Positions 23,054 through 35,165 are shown, counted from the first letter of the stretch. The stretch: DNA of 64,000 bases from Punica granatum (GCF_007655135.1 NC_045133.1:5742376-5806375); one strand, 5' to 3'. A program made the numbers and translations. The notes: generated by a model not told the origin, from the sequence alone.

Positions 23054-26000
23054 ACATCGGCGATTACAGCCGAGTAGCGCGGGACTGAGGTCCAGTTGTT
23101 GAGCTCCTCACACTCCTGCGCGAGGCGGATGCAGACCCTTGAAGGAGTCTCCTCGGTGACGGCGCATATGCCTGGCAGATCGACAAGCGCGTCGTCTGAA
23201 TCCGAGGAGGGGCCGTCAAGAGTACCTCCGACGATGTGCTGTGGTCCTGAAAAGAAGTGGGAGAGTGGCGGAACTGGGGTGCCCCTGTTGATCTTCCTGT
23301 AGTATGCTGTGAGACGGCGGAGGTGCTTGCCTCTACGGGCTTCAACAATCTCGTGGCAGGAAGGGCGAAAACCAAGTCCCCTCCTGTTCTTGTACTCCTC
23401 AATCTCGATGGGGCGGTTGATCCCTTGCCCACGTGCTCCGAGTCCGGAACCCGGAATGTAGTTATGGCGCAGCAAGATCTTCCCCACCATGCGGTCGGCG
23501 CGGGACGGACCGGCCTTTCCGTAGTCTCGGATGACGGAGATGGTGTCGAACGAGTGGAAGGGGAGGTTATGATCGTCCCCAATACTGATGTAGGGGACAG
23601 CCGTCTCCTTATAAATCGCATAGTCCTCCTCACCTTTGACCGTGATGAGTCGCTCTTCCACGATGAACTTAAGCTTTTGGTGCAGGGTGGAAGGGACTGC
23701 GCCCGCAAAATGGATCCATGGCCTCCCGAGCAGCAAGCTGAAGGCATTGGGGATGTCGAGGACCTGGAAAGTGATGTTGAATGAACAGGGACCTACCTCA
23801 ATCAAAAGGTCGATCTATCCGTTTACTTCTCTCCGCGAGCCATCGAAGGCTCGAACCGCTGTCTTGCTCGGACGAATACGGTTCAAATCCACATTCATCT
23901 ATTTCAGGGCGGAAACAGGACATACATTGAGAGCCGAACCGTTGTCAATCATGACCCGGCTCACCACGAAGTTATTGCACTTGCAGACGATGTGCAACGC
24001 CCGTGAGTGTGCGTATACTTCGGGGGGAAGCTCGTCATCCGAAAATGAAATATTGTTGGAGAAGATCGATCCAATGGTCTCTTCAAAGAGATCTGGAGCC
24101 GTCTCCTTGGGGACCTGTGCCGCCGTCAGGACCTTCAGGAGCGCTTCACGATGTGGCTCCGAACTTAAGAGAAGGGCGAGTAGTGAAATGTGGGCCGGAG
24201 ACTTGCCCATTTGTTCAACAACCTTGTACTCGCTTGCCTTGATGATCTTCATGAAAGCCTCGGCTTCCTCTTCGGTCACCTTCTTTTGTGGGATCGACGT
24301 AGCCTCCGGGGTGATTCCCAATGTCGCAGCAGGCGCCTTTCCTTTGTTCGCGGCCTCCGGGTTTTCATACACTCGTCCCGAGCGCGTCATGCCCATGACC
24401 CTGAATTGACGCTCCAGGTTCCCGACACTCCCTTCGTAGGTCCACGGAACCTTGCGATCTTGATATGGCTCTCGTGCGGGGACATCTATCACGAATGGGG
24501 CGGGCGTGGCATCAAACCCCGCGTACCCTATACCGGTTTCCGCAGGCACATATTCGATTACGAACAGGGTGGATGGCTCCTGCCCGGTCTCGTACTCTCC
24601 TATGGCGCAAACACTGATCATGTTAATGCTGGGTCCCGAGCTTGACCCGTGATCGGGAAGAGGATTAGCTTGCACGTTCGGAGGTTTGACGGCATTGAAC
24701 GTGAGTTGTTTGCCATCAATCATAGCTTGGATCTTCTCCCGTAGCTTCCAACAATCGTCGGTGGTGTGACCGGGTGCGCCCTGATGGTACTCGCAGCGCC
24801 GACTCTGATCCTGAATGGTGGGGTCGAAATCGGGGTTAGGCGCTACTGATTTAATCCTATTGCCTGCGAGGAGTTGCCGGTATATGTGGGAGAGTAGGGC
24901 CGGAAGAGGTGTGAATTGTTTGCGCCGCGGCGCAATGCCTTGTTGGTCCTGCGGGGCCGGAGCCCGTTGCACCGGCTGAGGAGTTCTCGAAGCCGGAGGC
25001 CTGCTTTGTTGGATCGGAGGAGGAATAGGGACGTAATTGTGCGGGGCCGGCAGCGGAAAGGAGGCCGGCGGGGCGGAATAATATACTTGTTGCGCTGGGA
25101 GTTGCTGCTGATAATGCACCGGAGGTGGGGCATACGCCTGAGTGGTCGGTGGTGCGGGCGTGTAATTGATGGAATACTGTTGGGGGGCTTGGCGCCCTGA
25201 GTTAACAGCATTGACGGACGCGTCTCTTCCTCTCCTGTTTCCCGCGGAAGGTGTCCCAGTAGCAACCTTCTTCGAGGACTCTCCCTCTTTCTTCTCGGCC
25301 GGTCCTTCTATCTTGCCGAGCTTAACGCCGATATCAAGCTTCTTCCCGGCGTCGATAAGGTTGGAGAACGAAGATGTGTGAGCTAACAGGTGCAAGTAGT
25401 AGGCCCCTTTGAGGGTAGAGTGGAATAATTGGATCTGCTGCGCCTCACTGATCGGGGGGACATGTTTCGCCGCTCTAGCCCTCCACTTTACTGCGTAGGC
25501 CTCGAAGCCCTGATCCTCGGCCATCTCCATTGTACTGAGCTCCAACAGGGTCGGAGGCGTTTCTGCACAGTACTTGTACTGGTCGATGAATTTGCCCGAA
25601 AGGTCCGTCCATGTAGGGATATCCGCGGCTTTCAGTGACATGTACCAATCAAGAGCCGCTCCCGCCAAACTGTCCGGGAACGTGTGGATGACGAACTCTT
25701 CGTAGTCTCAGTACTGCAGCATCTTTCCCCTGTAGTGACGGAGATGGTGACGGGGGTCGGTAGTGCCATGGTACCTTTGGAATTCAGGCACCTTAATCTT
25801 TGGGGGTAGCCGCATACCCGGAAAAAGACTCCAATCGCAATCGCCGGCATCGAGGCGAGGGCCACCTGATTGTAAGGCTTTGATGTTCTCTTCCATCTTC
25901 TTCAATCTCTGCTCCTGCTCTGTCCCCAATTCCGGGAGAAAGTTTGTCGGTGGAGCTATGGGGACAGCCTGGGTTGGCGTGCCCGGTTCAGGGATGGGAA

Positions 26001-26670
26001 TGTTTAGGGGAGGTAGAGTTGGGTAAGTAAAGCTGATGTGGGGTTGTGGAGCTTGGAATGGGAGAGGCTCGAATGTGTGAGCGGTAGCATGGGGGCTCTG
26101 TGCCTGGAAGACCGTCGGCGGAGGAGCCGCGTAAACAGATGCCGGATCCGATATGGACATCGGCGGCGGTATAAGAGTGGTCGGGTTCGACAGTGGAGGA
26201 GGAATGGCCGCCGGGAGAGTCACTGATGGCGGAGGGACGTTGGCTGGGAGGCCCGTCGGTGCGTGTATTGCAGGCGCTTCAATACCTTCCGGAGTGTGGG
26301 TCGGTGGGACCTAAGGGTTTGGGTCGACCGTTGGCCCGTACCCCGGTGGCAGAGTAGAGTTCGAGGAAGTGCGGTTTGGAGCTCTGAGCAGGGCCATGAG
26401 CTCGGCCATGTCGGCGGCCATCTGATTGACCGTGCCCTTCAGTGTGGAAATGTCGCCTTCCAGTGCGACGATGCGGACCGCACCTTCAGTAGAGGTGGAC
26501 GGAGCTTGGGTTTTCGGTGTTGGGACTGGTGGCGGGATTTCTCCCGGGTGTGCCAAGGGTGCGCCCGCAGGGGTTAGTGGTGGCAGCGCTTGAGTCATGG
26601 ACGGTTGATAATAAACCGGCGTTGGTGGAGTGTTCTCCTCGGAGTTAGCAGGCTGATTGTTTTGTGCCAT
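23054..26670 (-). pseudogene. gag-pro: Tat element gag-protease, four in-frame stops
   Basis: One continuous frame from ATG at 26670 to the predicted donor at 23053, broken by TAG at 26311-26313, TGA at 25708-25710, TAG at 23899-23901 and TAG at 23815-23817. In order it shows a proline-rich N-terminus with a short coiled-coil-like segment, the capsid region (GAALDWYMSL, KFIDQY, FEAYAVKWRARAAKH), a long P/Q-rich linker, a Cys/His knuckle (CEYHQGAPGHTTDDC) and an aspartic protease with the DNGSALNVCP active-site region. Gag forms the particle and protease cuts the polyprotein. Without readthrough no full product can be made. The stops sit where related proteins have ordinary residues, so they are recent point changes. 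Confidence 0.88.
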
Positions 26671-26983
26671 CCTCAATTGCAGACGGGTGAGATAACGGTG
26701 TGGCGCCAGTTACGGTTACCTGTATCAACAAGTGTGTAAATTGCGGCACAAGCGAGTTTCGTTTAAAATAAAAACGTGGAATAATAAATAAGGGGATAAT
26801 GTGCATGAGATGCATGGATTTGAAAACTAATGCTGTCGCTCGCATTGATTCAAAAGAGTTTCAAGATACAATGCAATTTTTAAGAAACAAGCCCTAAGTC
26901 GTTCTTCCACCGCGCTCAGGGTACGAGTGACTGTTGCCGTGGAGAGCACCGATTCAGGTGAGGGCCTGGTGGAGGCGTCTATT
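26671..26983 (-). other. Spacer between ORF1 and gag
   Basis: About 310 bp between the ORF1 stop and the gag start. Minus-strand frames overlap ORF1 out of frame and look like shadows. How gag is reached after ORF1 (splicing, reinitiation) is not evident. Confidence 0.5.
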
Positions 26984-28474
26984 CTAAGGGGTGCGTGGAC
27001 CTCCACGGGCTCTCTTCCTGAACCTCTCCAAGGCGACATTCGCTCGTGCCAGCTCCTGCTCGCGCCTCTGCAGCTCGGCGCGGGCCTGGGCGAGTTCTCT
27101 CTGTAATTGCCGCTGATCCACAACCTGCTCGTCTTTCTCTGCGACTTCCCAACGAAAGTGATCTCTCTCGGCCCTGAGGTTAGCAAGCTCCGCTTGGATG
27201 ACCATGTTCGGGGTGAGAGACGCTCCCGTTGGTCCGTTATCTTCAGCTCGTGGAGAATCGGCGGAATCCTCGTGTGCTGTAGGACCCCACCGATAGAAAC
27301 GGAGGACATATTCCTCGGTAGCCTGGAAATCCTGTTCTTCAAGGGTTGGATGCTCGGGGAAATACGGACGCTCGATGACCACGGTTCGCCACGCGTCCAA
27401 AACCCGTTCTATGTCTCTTTGGCGATCTACGGATGTCTGATCCTCCCGCCAAGTGTGTTCGAATTTAGCCCGTGCCGTGTCCTCGGAGACTGTCTGCAGG
27501 ATGCCAAACTGCCTCATCACTCGCGCCGGGAAATATGCGGTGGACCCCGCATGACTTACGAGTGGGACTCCGTTAAAATCAGGACACCTAAGGGCCGCGG
27601 GTCCGGGTGGCATCCACGCGGCTCGCCACTTAAAGCCCCTAGGTGGTATTTCGCGAAAAATTTTGATCCACTCGGAAATCTTGCTTTCTTCCACGCGCAC
27701 GAGGGACAACAATCGAGAAATGATCGACTCAGAACCATTAAAATTCATAACCGAGCGCACTAGACCGAAGGGGTTTGCGTGGCTTTGAAACCAAATTTGT
27801 AAGAGGATGGGGGATCCTCTTATTCTTCGGTCGCGTGTTCTCAAAACACGGTCGAGGGACCGAACGGTCTCTACCACAAGGGCTACCTCGTAACCGTGCC
27901 CTCCGACCACTTGGAGGACAACACCGGCCAAGGCCGCATCAATGAGACTATGCGAGCGAGGGAATAAGAGGGTCCCAAAGATTAGCAATAGAACAGCATG
28001 ACACAAATCCTTTCGAAGAAAATCTCCTTGGACCCTATGTGCTCGGGACTCAATAAAAAGGAGGAGTTTCTCGATTGCAATCTCCGTGCTGCCGGAGTAT
28101 GCGAGTTCAGCATTCAAACGGGTCGTAGGAACCCCGAGTAGGCGTGAGACTAGGGTTGGTCGGGTGGTGTGGAAGTTGGGTTCTACAATGTCGTGGACAA
28201 TTGCAGTCCGACCGATGAGTGTCCGGTACTCCTCGATGGTTGGCGTGAGCTCGGTACCCTGTATATCGAAGACGGCACGACTTGGGTTCCAGAATGCGAT
28301 GGCGGCCTCGAGGAAATTCCAATCTACACGTCGGGTAGCCAAAAAATGAACATCTCCTACGAACGCAGCGATATAGTGGCGGTCGACCGGGCGTAGCGCT
28401 GTCCATATGCGGGCAATCTCCTCGAGTGGCGGTGTGACTCTATCGAGGCGCTGACAGGATAATGAGTGCGCCAT
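26984..28474 (-). CDS. Tat element ORF1, unknown function
   Basis: Intact 496-codon ORF between the 5' LTR and gag, where Ogre/Tat elements carry an extra ORF of unknown role. The N-terminal two thirds (residues 10-360) look globular, with motifs VDWNFLEAAIAFWNP and FDIQGTELTPTIEEYRTLIG. This resembles plant proteins filed under DUF7745 or plant mobile domain-like families (from memory; not searched). The last 75 residues are Glu/Gln/Arg-rich with heptad-like leucines (ELAQARAELQRREQELARAN), a likely coiled coil, then a basic tail (RFRKRARGG) that may bind nucleic acid or enter the nucleus. It has no stop in this copy, unlike gag. ATG at 28474 is the first in frame. Confidence 0.8.
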   Translation of the reverse strand: MAHSLSCQRLDRVTPPLEEIARIWTALRPVDRHYIAAFVGDVHFLATRRVDWNFLEAAIAFWNPSRAVFDIQGTELTPTIEEYRTLIGRTAIVHDIVEPNFHTTRPTLVSRLLGVPTTRLNAELAYSGSTEIAIEKLLLFIESRAHRVQGDFLRKDLCHAVLLLIFGTLLFPRSHSLIDAALAGVVLQVVGGHGYEVALVVETVRSLDRVLRTRDRRIRGSPILLQIWFQSHANPFGLVRSVMNFNGSESIISRLLSLVRVEESKISEWIKIFREIPPRGFKWRAAWMPPGPAALRCPDFNGVPLVSHAGSTAYFPARVMRQFGILQTVSEDTARAKFEHTWREDQTSVDRQRDIERVLDAWRTVVIERPYFPEHPTLEEQDFQATEEYVLRFYRWGPTAHEDSADSPRAEDNGPTGASLTPNMVIQAELANLRAERDHFRWEVAEKDEQVVDQRQLQRELAQARAELQRREQELARANVALERFRKRARGGPRTP

Positions 28475-29036
28475 CCCTTACCAAGATGAAAGGAAGATCG
28501 ACTTAAGACTCATCAATGGGAATGACATCCTAATTTTGAAAATTTACATGATGCATGCTTGCGAAAATGTAAATGCCCACGGCTTAATTCATGATACAAG
28601 GTACATGTACATCGCTCTTGCAATAGAAAAAGATTCAAATTGGCACGCAGGCCGACTCGATGGACTGTTGTCGGAATCGAGTTGGAGGACGGCATGGAAG
28701 CATAGTACGATGCATGGTTTCGGTACTACAGGGACCGTGTTACGTAAGGATGGGGGCTCCCGACTCAAGGGTGTCAATTCCTTGAAATCGAGCGGGGATC
28801 TTTGGGGGCCTAATCGACGGTCCAACCATGCGACGTACCCTTACTCGGAACCCCTATTTAACCTATGCTCCTATTACCGGTCGTGGGACGCGACCCATAG
28901 GTACCTAGAAGCTAGTATGATATGCAATGCATGTGCGGGAAATAAAAGTGCGTCAAGTAGATAAGCGGGAAATGCGGAAAGCGGTAAATAAACAAGCAAA
29001 CAAAGCAAGCGGGAACGAGCCCGAACCCTCTAAGTG
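28475..29036 (-). other. 5' leader of the Tat element
   Basis: Untranslated stretch between the primer-binding site and ORF1, about 560 bp. Short frames occur on both strands without domain signal. Confidence 0.6.
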
Positions 29037-29054
29037 TCCCCAGTGGAGTCGCCA
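29037..29054 (-). other. Primer-binding site of the Tat element
   Basis: Coding-strand TGGCGACTCCACTGGGGA, three bases inside the 5' LTR end. It starts TGG, as required to pair with a tRNA CCA end, and is the type reported in Ogre/Tat elements (tRNA-Arg, from memory). It fixes the minus orientation. Confidence 0.85.
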
Positions 29055-29964
29055 AGCTGTGCGCACCCGAATTTCGTCTCGTCGGGGCACGCAATGCGCG
29101 AAGCCTAAATGCAACACGGCTTAGGAGTGTCCACCTTCCCGGGGACGCGCGACGGACGCACGTGAGAAGGAGTCGCCACTTGCCATTTTACGACCCGAAG
29201 GTCGAGGGCCGGCAAGTTACCCGGTCTAGGGGTACGGGGTACACCTAATTACTAAGGCATATGGTCTGTACGGAACTGGAAATTCCGAATTCGGGGGTTC
29301 TATTACGTGTGGGCCTATATCCCACACGCCCTTATCGGTACTCTAGCTTGTCTATGCTTGCCATTTTATTTAATTACCGCTTAATTAAGTTTCGCTCATC
29401 TTACTCGTTTTGACACCGTAAATTCGAAGAAACACTCGACCGTCTGCTCTCCGACCGGGATTCTTATATGAATAAACATACAACATAAATCCTTACATTG
29501 TCCTCCCAAATAAATAAAATACAAATTACAACAACTGAATCCAAGTCGGTTCGCATTCGGTTATTATTCCACTCGTGCTCACCGTGTGGTTTGAAAAGAC
29601 TGAAATTGAAATTAAGGTGCGCGCTCGGTGTTTAGGGGATTAGGTCCCGTAATCTACGATTGGGGCGTTGGACCCCATATGAATCGTATCCTAAAGGATC
29701 GGGATCGACCCGCATATCAAATAAGTGCAAGAATATAACAAGTAAGCACAAATAAACAAACAATGGGGTTTCTTGTTATCACCCAATTTACGTGAATTAA
29801 CTGATTATTAACCGGGATATGTTGGTATACAAATCTTACCTTAAAACAAACAAAAAGGGTGATGGATAGGGTATGTAGCATTCGGCATTATTTAAAACGG
29901 ACCCGATAGACATGACGTCTGTGATCGAGTCTCGAATGTGTGGGTTATTTTTAGATTATTCTGT

Positions 29965-29972
29965 ATCGTGGC
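29965..29972. repeat. 8-bp target duplication of the hAT element (left)
   Basis: ATCGTGGC, repeated at 34162-34169. The uninterrupted site (TGTATCGTGGCAATATGG) is present in the other LTR at about 15062, which shows the insertion cleanly. Confidence 0.95.
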
Positions 29973-29989
29973 TAAGGCCGGCAATATTT

Positions 29990-30220
29990 GACACGACACG
30001 ATAACACGACACGGATACGACACGGAGTTAAACGGGTATGGGTTGACATTTTTTGATATTCGGTCTAAACGGGTTGAACCCGATTAGACACGATTAATAA
30101 TCGTGTCTAAACGGGTTCAACCCGTATAACCCGTTTATACACGATTAAACTTGTTTATTTAGACGTGTTTAATCGTGTTATTTAATCGTGTAACCCGTTA
30201 ACCCATTTATCTAACTTAAT
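29990..30220. repeat. Subterminal repeats, left end of hAT
   Basis: Repeated AACGGGTT, ACACGATTAA and AACCCGTTTA words on both strands, matched at the right end (33840-34150). Probable transposase-binding region. Confidence 0.75.
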
Positions 30221-30299
30221 TTACTAAAATATCCTTACACAGTTACACTAACCCTAATTTCGAAATCCTTCCATCCAGAATTTCCAGCCTCCAGTTAAA

Positions 30300-31215
30300 G
30301 GCCAGTCCCTATGCTCAGCAACCCAGCAACAGAGGAGATGAACACGATGCTTCCTAACCCAGATGCTTTCAAAAGAGGGTAAGCGAGTTGTCCAAGATGG
30401 TAAGCAGAATCGAGATTCGTGGCCATGATCTTCGAGTAGTCTTCCCCACTGTATTCGACTGTCGGCTTCCTTAAGTTCGTGCCGGCATTATTTATCCTTA
30501 TTTATCTGTCCCCACTGTACTAGCCACCATCTCCCAACTCATCTAAAAGCTAAAGTAGCTTAAAGTAACTTTGGCCATGAGATCCTGCCTCTGCTCTCGA
30601 GAAGACAGGTCGCAGACGGAGCCAGTCACTCTGGGCATTGTAGATCTGGCCTTGATTTACCTGGAAGTTGTTTCAAGTTTCTTCATTGCTCTGTCAAAGT
30701 TCCACCTCTCCCGGACCTTGCTCCATCTTTGTTCATCTTTCTGGTGGATCTTGTGTTTTCTGCTAATTAAATCGGTGTTCTGTTCTGGTCCTGTTCTGTT
30801 CCTGTCCTGTTATTTCCTCCCAGAGCTAGCAAATTATGTTGTCCTTCATGTTGTTCAGTCTCTTTTATCAGTACGAGGAAATGTTATTCTTGCTTCCAGC
30901 TTATGTGGATGGTAAAAATTAAACGCGATTTCCCCTGTCTAGATTGTGGTCTTGAACTGAGAAAGTTAATGTCTTGTGCTTGCGAATGGCTTGTCTTTTG
31001 AAACAATGTAGACGGGCGAGTTGGGTTTTGCATTATTTTAATTCTCCTTCCTGTTCTTGTTCTGCCACTAGGTATCGTGAAATCTAGTGGCTTTTGTCAT
31101 TCAATGGCGGCTTGCCTTGGTGCTTTTGTGTTTATATTCTGCCTGTGTTTGTTCTAGATTTTGCATTAACCAATTTCTCATTGTCTGTTTTATTTAGGGA
31201 TAATAAGTTCAGAAA
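30300..31215 (+). other. 5' region of the hAT transposase gene
   Basis: Non-coding by domain content; a frame of 114 codons at 30571-30915 shows no hAT motif. A pyrimidine-rich stretch ending TTTTATTTAG at about 31198 is a good acceptor just before the first transposase codon, suggesting an upstream untranslated exon and intron. Confidence 0.45.
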
Positions 31216-31220
31216 TTAAT

Positions 31221-33491
31221 TTGGAGGTAAACTTGGAATCCTCTGAGAAGGAAAAATCCATGGCCACAATAAACGAAGATGATGATGTAGTAGAGCTCGA
31301 TATAGACGAGATCCAAGACACTGCAACAGGAACTCAGGTAGGGGCATCGAAAGGCAAGCGAAAAAGAAGATTGACCTCACCTGTGTGGCAATTCTTTGAG
31401 AAGTTGGCAGAAAAGTCTATTGATGGTAAGAGCCACTGTAAATGCAAGAAGTGTGGCGCTATTTTCCTTTGTGATAGTCAATATGGGACAGGAAATCTGA
31501 AAAAACATAGTGAAAGATGCATTCGTAAGGATACACGAGATGTTGGTCAGCTGCTTATGAACCATGATATGTCTTTGAGAAGTACTACATTTGATCCTGA
31601 ACGCTTTCGTGAGCTGTTGATTTGCTGCCATTATTATGCATGATTTGTCTCTTGCCTTTGTGGAATATGCTGCAATTAGGTCTATATTCTCATATTTGTG
31701 TGAGAGTGTATCTGTTATATCTCGAAACACTGCAAGGGCTGATGTGTTGAAAGTTTATAAGAAAGAGAAGTCACGGGTTAAGTGCTTGCTTGAGGAAGCT
31801 AGTGGTAGGGTTTGTTTGACATCAGATTTGTGGACATCAATTGCTACTAATGGATATCTCTCTTTGACCGCACATTTTATTGATAACAATTGGATTTTGC
31901 AAAAGAGGATTCTGAATTTCTCCCCGATGCCACCTCCACATACCGGTGTGGCATTGAGTAATAAGATTACCTCTTTGTTGGCTGAGTGGGGTATTGAGGG
32001 AAGATTGTTTTCTATTACTTTGGATAATGCTTCTGCCAATGACAGTTTCGTGGGCTTGTTGAGATCGCATTTAAATTTGAAGGATGCACTCCTAGCCAAA
32101 GGTGAATTCTTTCATCAACGATGTTGTGCCCATATCATTAATTTAATTGTGCAAGATGGATTGAAAGAGATTGATGTTGCGGTAGAAAAAGTGCGGGAGA
32201 GTGTCAAGTATGTTAAGGGATCTCAAGTTAGAAAAGAAAAGTTTCTTGAATGTGTGAAACTCTTATCTTTGAATTCGAAGAAAGGCTTGAGGCAAGATGT
32301 CCCTACTCGTTGGAATTCAACATTTCTTATGCTTGAAAGTGCATTCTATTATCGTCGTGCATTTTGCCACCTAGAGTTAAGTGATTCCAATTATACAAAT
32401 TGTCCTACACCATTGGAGTGGCAGAAGATTGAGAAGATAAAGAAGTTTTTGGGGGTTTTTTTTGAGATCACGAACTTGTTTTCTGGGAGTAAGTATCCAA
32501 CCGCAAATATGTTCTTTCCTTCCACTTTCAAAGCATATATGATGCTCAAGGAGTATAGTGATGGGACAGATGAAGATTTGAAATCAATGTCGTTAAGGAT
32601 GCTTAGGAAATTTGAAAAATACTGGTATGAATTTTCAGTGATTTTATCGATTGCGGTGATATTGGACCCCAGGTATAAACTTGAGTTTGTGGATTGGAGT
32701 TACAGAAAGTTGTATGGTACTCAATCTTCAGAATTTCAGACTGTTCGAGATAAATTATTCTCATTTTATGAAGAATATACAGCACATGAGAGGGAGAATC
32801 GAACATTTGCATTAACAGAGAAGGTGGTGCCAGATCCTTATCAAGAGTCTGAATCCGTAGATATGCTGGAGGTAAATGTTTTAATGATGTTATGTGTTAC
32901 TTTGTCAATATTTGTTATGTTCTCCCTATATATTTTCACTTTCTTGTTGTTAGTTGCACTTGGAATACGTTTATCATTGGTCTTTCCTTGTTATTTTTAA
33001 TTTTTTATCAGGAGTTCGATGATTATGCTGATAATGTGTATTCAGCATCTTCGAAAAAGTCTGAGCTAGAAAAGTACTTAGATGAGACAAGGAGCGATAG
33101 AAAGACAAATTTGGACATTCTTGAGTATTGGAAGATTAACTCCCAACGATATCCGACAGTTGCAAGGATGGCTCGTGATGTTTTGAGCATTCCCATATCC
33201 ACGGTTGCCTCCGAGGCAGCATTCAACTGTGGAGGTCGTGTTCTTGATCAGTATCGGAGTTCTTTGAAACCCGACCTTGTGGAAGCACTCATGTGCTCTC
33301 GAGATTGGCTTTATGGATTAGCCGGTAAGTTTACTTTTCATATTTGATTTTTATAGATTTTTTGTTGATCTTTCTCTTTTTTGAATGTAGATGGTTGTGG
33401 AATCTCCGTGAATCAACTCACAGAGGATGTCATGAACTTAAACATTAGCGAGGAGCCATCAACTCAAGGGTCCAATACTGTGGTTAATTAA
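31221..33491 (+). pseudogene. hAT transposase (BED finger, hAT C-terminal domain), frameshifted
   Basis: Starts ATG at 31221. An acidic N-terminus and a KGKRKRR basic stretch precede a BED-type zinc finger (CKCKKCG ... HSERC). One extra T at about 31620-31624 shifts the frame; homology continues in the next frame from about 31625. The RNase H-like core follows (CLTSDLWTS, ITLDNASAND, RCCAHIINLI). Intron 1 is 32872-33011 (GTAAAT...ATCAG) and intron 2 is 33325-33390 (GTAAGT...TGTAG), both keeping frame. The C-terminal dimerisation domain lies between them (LEYWKINSQRYPTVARMARD, STVASEAAF), and the last exon 33391-33491 ends at TAA. It resembles RICESLEEPER-type proteins, but the TIRs and target duplication show it is a transposon gene. 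The frameshift would stop translation after about 140 residues. Confidence 0.85.
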
Positions 33492-33839
33492 GGGAGAGAT
33501 TAGCTCTTGGGAATATCAACAAGTATATGAAATGGAATATCTCTTGGTATATTTCACGCGACCTTACCTGTGGAGCTAACTCATAGTAGGATTTGTTTGG
33601 TGTATTTTGGATTAGAGTAAAAGTCTAATTCATGGATTATGTGACTCTCATTTTCGGCATTCCTCGTTGCTATATGTTGTGTTCTCTGCATTCTATATGT
33701 TCTAATTATTAGCTTACGATGGGTTCTTTCTGGACCTACGTTGAACCCGGTATTTTGGTCTAAGTTCGGAATTTGAGAATTCTAATTCATAAGGTTTCAG
33801 TATTTAATTTCCTGGGATTTACCATTTTCTTCAGCATAT
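33492..33839. other. 3' flank of the hAT transposase gene
   Basis: AT-rich untranslated sequence between the stop codon and the right subterminal repeats. Nothing else seen. Confidence 0.5.
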
Positions 33840-34150
33840 TTTCTTATAAACGTGTCCGGGTAAACGTGTCCGGATAAACAGGTCGTGTAAACGTGTCCGG
33901 ATAAACGGATTAATCGAATAAACGTGTCGTGTAAACGTATACCTATTATGATACGTTTTGATAAACGGATTTAAACGTGTTATGTACGGGTTGACACGGA
34001 TATAACCGTGTCGTGTACAAATCTGACCCGTTTAATAATCGTGTCGTGTACAAATCTGACCCGTTTAATAATCGTGTCGTGTACGGGTTATGACTTCGAT
34101 GACACGAATCCGTTTAGACACGACACGTATAAACACGACACGATACGAAT
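33840..34150. repeat. Subterminal repeats, right end of hAT
   Basis: Many copies of AAACGTGTCCGGATAAAC and of AATCGTGTCGTGTACAAATC (the latter as a direct tandem of about 45 bp near 34010-34090). Mirrors the left end. Confidence 0.75.
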
Positions 34151-34779
34151 TGCCAGCTCTAATCGTGGCAATATGGCTTTTACAGATTAAGAGTGTTTTC
34201 ACCTAAAACCCAAAACATAACCCTCTACTTGACTATTTGCCCATGTTTGATTAAGCCGAGTTTGTGATTAATTTGTTTTCCCATGTTTTAACCAGTTCTA
34301 AACACAAACATGCACTAAAGTAACGGCAGAACAAAAACCGGTAATCATGCCCTTGAATCGGTAAATATGTGTGTGCATGAAAATCAAGATTACGTTGTAC
34401 GTATCTTGGTGATTTTGAAATTGTGAATTAAAAAAAAAAGGCATGACTAACAGTTCTTGAACTGTCGGTGCGATTACAGATTATTAATCAATTCATGTAA
34501 TTTATTTAAAAGAGTCAAGTGATTTAATTTAGCCAAATTTAACGTCCCGATTACCCAATATATAGAATTTTAGGTTAATTAGTAATTTGCCGAATGCTTT
34601 GGTCTACGAATTTCGAGTCGTCGAAATAGCCATTAGTTGACCATCTGATAAACTCTAATTTTCGACATGGTCACATAATTACAAAAATGAAATATTTAAA
34701 TGGGGCACATGCATTGCCGGTGGGTGCTCTAAATAGAAAAGGCCCATATATTTTAGAAAGTGTCCAGGGGACTAAATTG

Positions 34780-35165
34780 AACGATTTTAAAAGAGCAGAA
34801 ACTGATTTGAAAATTCTAAACAATTGGGGACTGATCTGAAAATTCTAAAAAGATTGGGGACTGATCTGAAAATTCTAAAAGATTGGGGGACTGATCTGGA
34901 AATTCTAAAAAGATTGGGGACTAATTTGAAAATTCTAAAAGATGGGGGGACTGATCTGGAAATTCTAAAAAGATTGGGGACCGATTTGAAAATTCTAAAA
35001 GATTGGGGACTGATCTGGAAATTATGAAAAGATTGGGGACCGATTTGAAAATTCTAAAAGATTGGGGACTGATCTGGAAATTCTAAAAAGATTGGGGACC
35101 GATTTGAAAATTCTAAAAAATTGGGGACTGATCTGTAATTTCTAAAAAATTGGGGACTGATTGAA
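34780..35165. repeat. ~29-bp tandem repeat in the 5' LTR
   Basis: Same array as at 15690-16075: GGGGACTGATCTGGAAATTC followed by TAAAAAGATT. Individual units differ between the two LTRs in T/G changes and A-run length. Confidence 0.85.

Larger units (their letters stand above)
29973..34161 (+). mobile_element. hAT DNA transposon inside the Tat LTR
   Basis: 4,189 bp with imperfect terminal inverted repeats (TAAGGCCGGCAAT at the left; TAGAGCTGGCAAT as inverse of the right) and an 8-bp target duplication, both characteristic of the hAT superfamily. Dense subterminal repeats of AAACGGGTT, CGTGTCGTGTAAACG and AATAATCGTGTC lie in 29990-30220 and 33840-34150; in hAT elements such repeats bind transposase. 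It encodes one spliced transposase on the + strand, opposite to the host retrotransposon. Confidence 0.95.

Noticed and set aside
19440..26577. Many + strand frames of 60-257 codons across the gag-pol region
   Set aside because: They lie opposite to clearly conserved Tat proteins and show no domain; shadows caused by the GC-rich coding strand.
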